Below, piece after piece: positions 1-5,157 of a DNA stretch of 5,157 nt. This stretch comes from an uncultured Clostridia bacterium (lineage in GTDB: Bacteria; Bacillota; Clostridia; Christensenellales; Borkfalkiaceae). The stretch is from assembly GCA_944372565.1 (NCBI GenBank), contig CALVZR010000213.1:1-5157 (forward strand). Direction: 5' to 3'. How positions within the stretch are numbered: the first letter of the stretch is position 1; each line of letters opens with the position of its first letter. A program made the position numbers and the translations under genes. The notes beneath the pieces are model-generated. The model saw nothing but the letters and a program-made list of their open reading frames with translations, searched no databases and was not told the DNA's origin.

Positions 1-1776
1 GGGGTTTGCGGGCGGGGGGTTTTCCGTGTATTCGCTCGTAGCGATGCGGAGGAGGTTGCGGTCGTGGTCGAACAGACATTCCGCGAGCGCCGTGGAAAGT
101 TCGGTTTTGCCCACGCCCGTAGGTCCCACGAAGATAAAACTGCCGAGCGGGCGGTTGGCGTCGTTCAGCCCCGCGCGCGCCCGCCGTATGGCGCGGCTCA
201 CGGCCTTCACCGCCTCTTCCTGCCCGATCACCCGCTTTCTCAGCTCTTCTTCCAGGCGGAGGAAACGCTCCGCTTCCGATTCGGTGAGTTTTGCGGCGGG
301 AATGCCCGTCTGCGCGGCGACGATCTTCGCCACATCGTCTTTATGGATTTCCAGATTGGTTTTCAGGCGGATTTCCTCCTGCCTGTCGCGGATTTTATCC
401 AGTTCCGCGGAGAACGTGGCGATGGCCTTTTCCTGCCGCGCCCTGCCCGCTTCGTCCCCGTGACGCACCGCCTCGTTCCGAAGCATATTCGCTTTATTCA
501 GCTCCCTCTCCTTTTCCCGCACGGCCTCGGGCAGATTGTAGCTGTCCAGCCGCACGCGGGAGGCCGCCTCGTCGATGAGGTCGATGGCTTTATCGGGGAG
601 AAAACGGTCGGTGATATAGCGTTCCGAAAGGGTAACGGCGGCCTCGATGGCGTCGTCGCAGATGCTCACCTTATGGTGCGCCTCGTAGCGGTCGCGCAGC
701 CCTTTTAAGATCTCCACGCTCTCTTCCGCGCTGGGCGCGTCCACCAGAATGGGCTGGAAACGCCGTTCGAGCGCGGGATCTTTTTCGATATATTTGCGGT
801 ATTCGTCTATGGTGGTCGCGCCGATGGTCTGCAATTCCCCGCGGGAAAGCATTGGTTTCAAGATGTTGGCGGCGTCCATATTGCCGTCGCCCGAAGCGCC
901 CGCGCCCACGATGTTGTGGATCTCGTCGATAAAGAGGATGATGTTGCCGTCGTCGTGCACGGCGGAAACGATCTTTTTGAGCCGCTCTTCAAAATCCCCG
1001 CGGTAGCGGCTGCCCGCGAGCAGCCCCGCCATATCGAGGGAAAACACCGTTTTGCCCGCCAGAAGTTCGGGCACCGCCCCCCGCACGATGGCCTGCGCCA
1101 GCCCTTCCACCACGGCGCTCTTGCCCACGCCCGGCTCGCCGATGAGCACGGGATTGTTTTTGCTGCGCCGCGTGAGGATCTGGATGATGCGGTCGATCTC
1201 CTTTTTCCTGCCGATCACGGGATCGAGCTTGCCGCGCCGCGCCCGCTCGGTCATATCCACGCCGAATTCGGAAAGTTCTTTCAGGTGCGCCGCCGTTTTC
1301 TGCTGCGCGGGTTGTTCTTTTTCCTCGGCGTAATCGTTTTCCGGCTCGATCTTTTCTTCGAGCTGTTCGATCATAGAGTCGATATCCGTGCCGAGCTGTT
1401 TTAAGATACGCACGGCGAGGCTGTCGCCCACGCTTAAAATGGACAAGAGCAGATGTTCCGTGCTGATGGTGAAGGACGAGCGGGAATTCGCCGCAAATTC
1501 CATCGCGCGCATGAGCATATTTTTGGCGCGCGGGGTGAGCCCCACGATATTGCACGTTTTATCCACGCTCTTTTCCAGATAATACGCATAGCGTTTCAGA
1601 TCGACGCCGGCGTTGTTCAAAATGGTTTTCGCCACCCCCTCCGAGGCGCTCAAAAGCCCGTAGAGAAAGTGTTCGCTCCCGATATACGTGCAGCCGTAGC
1701 GGGAGGAAATCCTCTGCGCCTCGCGGAACGCCTTCTGGGCGTTGGTGGAAAATTTTTCCTCGAAACTGTTGTCCAT
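1..1776 (-). CDS. clpC: ClpC-type AAA+ unfoldase, 3' end beyond window
   Basis: Hsp100/Clp ATPase subunit that unfolds proteins and passes them to ClpP in the cytoplasm. 592 residues are visible from ATG 1776-1774; ClpC is usually about 810, so much of D2 lies outside. Domains: Clp N-repeat domain about 1-145, with the two phospho-arginine-binding glutamates in GSEH (E35) and STEH (E107); D1 with Walker A GEPGVGKS (213-220), pore-loop Y258 in SRYRG, Walker B IILFIDE (279-285) and arginine pair R338/R339; a short ClpC-type M-domain about 405-470; D2 Walker A GPTGVGKT (551-558). The start is set by an AGGGGAG Shine-Dalgarno 7 bases upstream and by the one-base overlap with mcsB. Oddities: the usual M-domain phenylalanine appears replaced by E442; WTGIP is QTGIP; DMSEYME is ATSEYTE, followed by a proline-rich stretch unlike the family. 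ClpE is less likely because no N-terminal zinc finger is present. Family assignment is very secure. Confidence 0.95.
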   Translation of the reverse strand, partial: MDNSFEEKFSTNAQKAFREAQRISSRYGCTYIGSEHFLYGLLSASEGVAKTILNNAGVDLKRYAYYLEKSVDKTCNIVGLTPRAKNMLMRAMEFAANSRSSFTISTEHLLLSILSVGDSLAVRILKQLGTDIDSMIEQLEEKIEPENDYAEEKEQPAQQKTAAHLKELSEFGVDMTERARRGKLDPVIGRKKEIDRIIQILTRRSKNNPVLIGEPGVGKSAVVEGLAQAIVRGAVPELLAGKTVFSLDMAGLLAGSRYRGDFEERLKKIVSAVHDDGNIILFIDEIHNIVGAGASGDGNMDAANILKPMLSRGELQTIGATTIDEYRKYIEKDPALERRFQPILVDAPSAEESVEILKGLRDRYEAHHKVSICDDAIEAAVTLSERYITDRFLPDKAIDLIDEAASRVRLDSYNLPEAVREKERELNKANMLRNEAVRHGDEAGRARQEKAIATFSAELDKIRDRQEEIRLKTNLEIHKDDVAKIVAAQTGIPAAKLTESEAERFLRLEEELRKRVIGQEEAVKAVSRAIRRARAGLNDANRPLGSFIFVGPTGVGKTELSTALAECLFDHDRNLLRIATSEYTENPPPANP

Positions 1777-2792
1777 CAAACGTCTCCCCTGATTTTTTTG
1801 AGCGAATGCCGCACGAAATCCGCGCGGTAATAATCCCGCTCCTGTTCGGACATCTCCTTGCCGTAGCGCACGCACAGGTTCGCGGGGCGCGCGGTAATGG
1901 TCATATCGTCGATCGCCTGCGGGTTTTCAAAACGGAAAAAACCCAGAGAAATCCCCAGCTTCACGCTGGAAACGTACCCGAGATATTCGCCGTAGCCGAG
2001 CAGCACGGAATTTTCCAGAATGCCCAGCGCGCGGCGGCATTTGTTCTCCGTTTCGAGCATAATGGGCGCATAGAAGGTTTCCATGGTGTCCCGCTCGCAC
2101 TTGCACACGCGCAGCACCGCGTCTTCCACGCCCGAAATGATCTCCCGCTCGCTCACGCCCAGCGTAACTTCGTTGCTGATCTGGTAGAGGTTGCCCTCCG
2201 CCTTGCTGCCCTCCCCGTACGCGCCGCGCACGGTAAGCCCCAGTTTTTCGATCTCCGCCGCCACCTCTTTCAGCCTGCCGCTCTCCGTGAGTGCGGGCAG
2301 AAAGAGCATAACCGAGGCGCGCAGCCCCGTGCCGAGATTGGTGGGGCAGGCGGTGAGATAGCCCAGCCTTTCGTCGAAGGCGAATTCCATCGATTTGGAA
2401 AGTTCGTCGTCCAGCCTGTCGAGCCGCTTATAACATTCGGTAAGCGTGAACCCGCGCATAAAGCACTGTTCGCGCAGCACGTCCTCTTCGTGGATCATCA
2501 CCGAAAGGCTTTCGTCCGCGTTGATGAGCACCGCGGCGTATTCCGCGTTGTCCACGAGCGCGGCGCTCACGAGGTGTTTCTCTTTCAGCGCCTCCCGCCG
2601 CCCCGGCGGCATAAGAGAAAGATAGTAAAGGCGGAAATCGTCCTCCCGCGCGGCGGCCTTCGCCGCGCTCTTCACGATCTCCGAAGCCTGGCGCTTGTCT
2701 TTCACGCTGAACGGCACGCCCTTTAAGTTGCGCGCCAGCCGCACGCGCGTGAGAACGATATTGTTATCGGAAAGTTCCGGCCTGTAATCCAT
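1776..2792 (-). CDS. mcsB: Protein arginine kinase McsB
   Basis: ATP:guanido phosphotransferase-fold kinase that phosphorylates arginine side chains on misfolded proteins and marks them for ClpCP. 338 residues, slightly shorter than B. subtilis McsB (about 363), mainly because the leader before the first motif is shorter. Visible motifs: nucleotide-binding LTRVRLARN (14-22); HEED (101-104) with the catalytic glutamates; CPTNLGTGLRAS (149-160) with the conserved Cys149; RGAYGEGS (189-196); QISNEVTLG (204-212); and the allosteric phospho-arginine receptor motif RDYYRA (319-324), which separates McsB from creatine/arginine kinases. The ATG shares its A with the mcsA stop (TGATG), and an AGGGGG Shine-Dalgarno lies 8 bases upstream inside mcsA. 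The stop again shares one base with the clpC start, so translational coupling is likely. Catalytic and regulatory residues look intact, so an active kinase is expected. Confidence 0.96.
   Translation of the reverse strand: MDYRPELSDNNIVLTRVRLARNLKGVPFSVKDKRQASEIVKSAAKAAAREDDFRLYYLSLMPPGRREALKEKHLVSAALVDNAEYAAVLINADESLSVMIHEEDVLREQCFMRGFTLTECYKRLDRLDDELSKSMEFAFDERLGYLTACPTNLGTGLRASVMLFLPALTESGRLKEVAAEIEKLGLTVRGAYGEGSKAEGNLYQISNEVTLGVSEREIISGVEDAVLRVCKCERDTMETFYAPIMLETENKCRRALGILENSVLLGYGEYLGYVSSVKLGISLGFFRFENPQAIDDMTITARPANLCVRYGKEMSEQERDYYRADFVRHSLKKIRGDV
1784..1790 (-). promoter_or_regulatory. Shine-Dalgarno for clpC
   Basis: AGGGGAG on the minus strand lies 7 bases before the ATG at 1776, inside the last codons of mcsB. 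It is the strongest ribosome-binding site in the window and fixes the clpC start at the TGATG junction. It would allow independent loading on top of coupling, which suits a product needed in hexameric amounts. Confidence 0.75.
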
Positions 2793-3103
2793 CAGCGCAG
2801 CCCCCTGCGGGAGAGTTCGTATTGCAGCTGGCGGATCTCCTCGTCGAGCTCGGAAGCCTCTTCAAAACGCCCTTCGAGCATGGCGGACTCTTTGTCCGCG
2901 AGCAGGTTTTTGTATTCGCAGAGAAGTTCCCTGTCGAGATCCCCCACTTTCGGCACCTTGCCCGTATGGCGCGTTTTCCCCTGCATCTTTCGGATGACGG
3001 GTTCGAGTTCGGCGCGGAAAACGCGGTAGCAGTTCTCGCAGCCGAGCATGGACGTTTTATAAAATTGTTCCCAGCTCGTGCCGCATTTGTCGCACCGTTT
3101 CAT
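2792..3103 (-). CDS. mcsA: Short McsA, zinc-finger/UVR activator of McsB
   Basis: McsA is the zinc-binding partner that activates McsB. This copy has 103 residues, against roughly 170-185 for typical McsA. It has one treble-clef-like CxxC pair, C4/C7 and C22/C25, followed by the family-typical RHTGKVPK (45-52) and a UVR-like helical hairpin about 63-98 (LEGRFEEASELDEEI). It aligns with the C-terminal half of B. subtilis McsA; the N-terminal CxxC...CxxC module is absent. The start cannot be moved upstream: an in-frame TAA lies at 3109-3107, and the DNA above encodes the end of the deaminase in another frame, so there is no hidden frame-shifted N-terminus. A GGGG tract 8 bases before the ATG may be the Shine-Dalgarno. 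The gene overlaps the deaminase stop by 4 bases (ATGA) and mcsB by 1. Placement next to mcsB-clpC makes the assignment firm despite the small size. Confidence 0.9.
   Translation of the reverse strand: MKRCDKCGTSWEQFYKTSMLGCENCYRVFRAELEPVIRKMQGKTRHTGKVPKVGDLDRELLCEYKNLLADKESAMLEGRFEEASELDEEIRQLQYELSRRGLR
2801..2806 (-). promoter_or_regulatory. Shine-Dalgarno for mcsB
   Basis: AGGGGG on the minus strand lies 8 bases before the ATG at 2792, within the 3' end of mcsA. It supports the TGATG start over upstream in-frame alternatives. Confidence 0.6.
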
Positions 3104-4398
3104 CCCTTATTCCCCGCCTCTTTCAACAGCCTTTGCACGCATTTTTCCGCGTTTTTATATATCGTTTGTATGTCTTCTCCGATATTGTAAACGCCGTTTT
3201 CGTAAGCGATATTTCCGCCCGCCACGGTCATGAGCACGGCGGAGGTATCCGCCGAAAACACCAGCCCCTTGCCGATTTCCGAAAGGGGACGCATGCAGGG
3301 CGCGTTCAGATCGACGAGAACGATATCCGCGTCCTTCCCCGCGGCGAGTTCGCCGCCGTTGAAGCCGAGCGCCTTATATCCGTTTACGGTTGCGGCGGCA
3401 AGCGCTTCTTCCGCGGGAACGGCGGCGGCGTCCTTCATCCGCTCTTTTTGCAGACAGCTGAAAAGATACATCTCGCGGAACATGGAAAGCGCGTTGTTGC
3501 TCGCCGCGCCGTCCGTGCCGAGCGCCGTGTTCACGCCGTGCTGCAACAGCGAATATATCGGCGCGACGCCGCTCGCGAGCTTCAGATTGCTCGAAGGGTT
3601 GCTCGCCACGGTAACGCCCTTGTCCGCGAGCAGGGCGATATCCGTCTTTTCGAGATAGGTGCCGTGCGCGATGATCCCGCCGCAGTCGAAAAATCCGATT
3701 TTATGGAGATACTCCACGGGGGAAAGATTGCGCCGCACGCTGCACTCCCCCACTTCGCGCAGGGTTTCCGCGCAGTGGATATAGGTGGGCGCGCCGTATT
3801 TCACCGCGAGATCCGCCGTGCCTTCGAGCAGTTTGTCGCTGCACGTATATTCGGCGTGCAGGCCGATCACGTATTTCAGCCGCGCGTCCTTCGCGGTCTT
3901 TTCCCGATAGGAAAGATAACTGTTTTCGATGTGTTCCAGGCTCTCTTCCGCGCCGCCGCCGATGTCGTTTTCGCCCGAACACATCGCCGCCGCCAGCCCC
4001 GCGCGGCGCAAAACTTTCGCCGCCGTGTCGCGGAAAAAATACATATCCGCCGCGGCCGTTATGCCGCCGCGCACGTATTCCGCCGCGGCGAGCAGCGTGC
4101 CCCAGTAAATATCCTCTTCCGTCAGGTGGTCTTCCAGCGGAAAAATCCTGTTATAGAGCCATTCCTGCAGGGGAAGGTCGTCCGCGACGCCGCGGAACAG
4201 CGTCATCGCGGAATGGGCGTGCGCGTTGCAGAATCCCGGCATGAGGAGATTGCCGCCGCAGTCCTTCACGAGATCGGCCTCAAACGGCTTTTCCCTGCCT
4301 GCATACACGATTTTTTCCCCGTCGATATGTACTTCCCCTTTCACGGATTTCGCGCCCGCCTTTTTCAAAAGGAGCGCGTTTTTCAGCCTGATTTTCAT
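3100..4398 (-). CDS. mtaD: Amidohydrolase, MTA/SAH-deaminase-like (MtaD group)
   Basis: Cytoplasmic metal-dependent TIM-barrel amidohydrolase of 432 residues, full family length. The group deaminates the adenine ring of S-adenosylhomocysteine, 5'-methylthioadenosine or related nucleosides to inosyl products, in SAM by-product salvage. Metal ligands and catalytic residues visible: H60 and H62 (NAHAHS), H208 with E211 (IHCAE), H245 (AHGTYL) and D296 in GTDGAASNN; H181 (GLHAEYTCS) and W80/E89 match substrate-pocket positions of Thermotoga TM0936. However, the segment matching the two TM0936 arginines thought to hold the substrate carboxylate reads AMCSGENDIGGGAEES (138-153) and has no arginine, so the true substrate may be MTA, adenosine or another aminopurine nucleoside. 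The start is ATG 4398, overlapping the galU stop by 4 bases (ATGA), with AAAGGA just upstream. The stop overlaps mcsA by 4 bases. The deaminase class is secure; the exact substrate and symbol are tentative. Confidence 0.85.
   Translation of the reverse strand: MKIRLKNALLLKKAGAKSVKGEVHIDGEKIVYAGREKPFEADLVKDCGGNLLMPGFCNAHAHSAMTLFRGVADDLPLQEWLYNRIFPLEDHLTEEDIYWGTLLAAAEYVRGGITAAADMYFFRDTAAKVLRRAGLAAAMCSGENDIGGGAEESLEHIENSYLSYREKTAKDARLKYVIGLHAEYTCSDKLLEGTADLAVKYGAPTYIHCAETLREVGECSVRRNLSPVEYLHKIGFFDCGGIIAHGTYLEKTDIALLADKGVTVASNPSSNLKLASGVAPIYSLLQHGVNTALGTDGAASNNALSMFREMYLFSCLQKERMKDAAAVPAEEALAAATVNGYKALGFNGGELAAGKDADIVLVDLNAPCMRPLSEIGKGLVFSADTSAVLMTVAGGNIAYENGVYNIGEDIQTIYKNAEKCVQRLLKEAGNKG
3112..3120 (-). 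promoter_or_regulatory. Probable Shine-Dalgarno for mcsA
   Basis: GAGGCGGGG on the minus strand ends 8 bases before the ATG at 3103, inside the end of the deaminase gene. The in-frame TAA at 3109-3107 lies between this site and the start, so the short McsA start is the only one possible. Confidence 0.45.
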
Positions 4399-5157
4399 AA
4401 ATCCTTTCCGATCTCCGAAACGATTTGCCGCATCGCCGCGCCGATATGCTCATCCCGCAGGGCAAATTCCAGATTGGCCCGCACATAGCCCAGCCTGTCG
4501 CCCACGTCGTAGCGCCTGCCTTCAAATTCCGTAGCCGCGATTTTCCCCTTCGCCGCCATATTCGCGAAAGCTTCCGTGAGCACGAGTTCGCTGCCGTGCA
4601 TTTTCAGGGCGCGGATCTCGTCGAACACGCAGGGATCGACCGCGTATCTGCCGATCACCGCGTAATCCGAAAGTTTTTCCGAAAGCGCGGGCTTTTCTTT
4701 GAGTCCGTAAACTTCTTTCACGTCGCCGTCCTTTAAGATGCCGAGGTTGCCGTATTTGGAAATGTCCTCTCCCGCAACGCGCATGGCGGCGATGACCGTT
4801 TTCCCCGTCTGTTCATATACTTCGCACAAACGTCGCACGCACGGTTTTTCGCCCTCGCCCGCATATAAGATTTCGTCGCCGAGCAGCAGGGCGAAGGGTT
4901 CGTTTCCGATCGCCTCCTCCGCGCACAAAAGCGCGCCCGCGATGCCGTTCATTTCCTTCTGAACGACGAAACGCACCTTCACGCGGGAAGAAATGCGTTC
5001 GAGCGTGCGCAAAATTTCCTCTTTGCCGTCCGCGCGCAGCCTGTTTTCCAGTTCCTTATCCGGCGCGAAATGCCGTTCGATCACCTCGGCGTTGTGTCCG
5101 ACGATGAGGATGACCTCTTCAAGATCAGCCGCGCAAGCCTCGTTTATGATGTAATCG
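4395..5157 (-). CDS. galU: GalU/GtaB-like UTP-glucose-1-phosphate uridylyltransferase, 5' end beyond window
   Basis: Sugar-nucleotide pyrophosphorylase expected to make UDP-glucose from UTP and glucose-1-phosphate for cell-envelope polysaccharides and glycolipids. 253 residues are visible; comparison with B. subtilis GtaB suggests about 38-40 N-terminal residues, including the GxGTRxLP nucleotide-binding loop, are missing at the window edge. The open frame continues to position 5156, so the in-frame GTG at 5084-5082 is an internal valine, not the start. Visible family marks (fragment numbering): QKE (67-69), LLGDE (91-95), KEKP (153-156), VIGRY (167-171) and FEGRRYDVGDRLGY (211-224), the last very typical of GalU. 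Two usually conserved motifs differ: GLGHA reads GIAGA (71-75) and GGEIQLTDA reads HGSELVLTEA (187-196). This could be a divergent GalU or a related nucleotidyltransferase with another sugar or nucleotide. The TGA stop overlaps the next start (ATGA). Confidence 0.85.
   Translation of the reverse strand, partial: DYIINEACAADLEEVILIVGHNAEVIERHFAPDKELENRLRADGKEEILRTLERISSRVKVRFVVQKEMNGIAGALLCAEEAIGNEPFALLLGDEILYAGEGEKPCVRRLCEVYEQTGKTVIAAMRVAGEDISKYGNLGILKDGDVKEVYGLKEKPALSEKLSDYAVIGRYAVDPCVFDEIRALKMHGSELVLTEAFANMAAKGKIAATEFEGRRYDVGDRLGYVRANLEFALRDEHIGAAMRQIVSEIGKDL
4402..4409 (-). promoter_or_regulatory. Probable Shine-Dalgarno for the deaminase
   Basis: GGAAAGGA on the minus strand ends 3 bases before the ATG at 4398, within the last codons of galU. 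The spacing from the inner GG is short, so re-initiation through the ATGA overlap may contribute as much as direct binding. Confidence 0.45.

Noticed and set aside
1..19. Possible G-quadruplex on the plus strand
   Set aside because: Only three runs of three or more G are inside the window, and they lie in clpC coding sequence; a four-run motif cannot be shown without sequence beyond position 1.
64..708. Plus-strand open frame opposite clpC, and similar ones at 916-1404 and 1453-1830
   Set aside because: Register mirrors or out-of-frame shadows of clpC. The first ends exactly at a TTA leucine codon of clpC (706-708).
989..1555. A 188-codon minus-strand open frame inside clpC
   Set aside because: It is out of frame with the strongly supported ClpC reading, which carries Walker A, Walker B and the pore loop over the same bases.
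1777..1800. T-run after mcsB (gattttttt) as a possible terminator
   Set aside because: On the minus strand it reads as an A-run inside the mcsB coding end just before the clpC Shine-Dalgarno, without a preceding GC hairpin, so it is not a terminator for this operon.
1806..2726. A 306-codon open frame on the plus strand opposite mcsB
   Set aside because: Same codon-register mirror effect as above; mcsB on the other strand has full motif support.
3133..4488. A 451-codon open frame on the plus strand opposite the deaminase
   Set aside because: It lies in the exact codon register of the minus-strand gene. Plus-strand stops there require TTA, CTA or TCA codons in the gene, which are rare in this GC-rich coding style. 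The product is arginine/histidine-rich and low-complexity and has no recognisable family.
5082..5084. GTG as a possible start of the GalU-like gene
   Set aside because: The frame stays open to the window edge, and the 24 upstream residues (DYIINEA..., then VILIVGHN) match the GalU family, so this is an internal valine.

Overview
The window is a gap-free stretch of five genes, all on the minus strand and all touching head to tail. It carries the arginine-phosphorylation / Clp protein quality-control module of Gram-positive bacteria. The presence of McsA, McsB and ClpC points to the Bacillota. The moderately GC-rich, CGC/GCG-rich coding style fits an uncultured Clostridia-type lineage better than classical Bacillus, but this is an impression from composition and protein divergence, not a placement.

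In transcription order (high to low coordinates) the layout is: (1) a 5'-truncated GalU-type sugar-nucleotide pyrophosphorylase, 5157-4395; (2) a complete amidohydrolase of the MTA/SAH deaminase (MtaD) group, 4398-3100; (3) a short McsA, 3103-2792; (4) McsB protein-arginine kinase, 2792-1776; (5) ClpC, 1776-1, running off the window after 592 residues. Successive genes overlap by 4, 4, 1 and 1 bases (ATGA twice, TGATG twice). There is no room for internal promoters or terminators outside coding sequence, so all five probably share one transcript whose promoter lies beyond position 5157.

How the genes work together: McsB phosphorylates arginines on damaged proteins, McsA is its zinc-binding activator, and ClpC recognises phospho-arginine through its N-terminal domain and feeds substrates to ClpP. 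The residues that join these steps are present: the RDxxRA phospho-arginine receptor motif in McsB, and the two phospho-arginine-binding glutamates in ClpC. GalU (cell-envelope sugar nucleotides) and the deaminase (purine/SAM salvage) have no obvious mechanistic link and look like operon passengers or newly joined neighbours.

Points of interest are the missing ctsR at the usual head of this operon, an McsA reduced to one zinc finger plus the UVR region, a ClpC with unusual M-domain and D2 residues, and a deaminase lacking arginines that position SAH-like substrates. I see no RNA genes, mobile elements, repeats or CRISPR. The plus strand holds only long shadow frames explained by codon use. 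I did not find a clearly new biological system; the unusual operon make-up and the trimmed McsA are the best leads.
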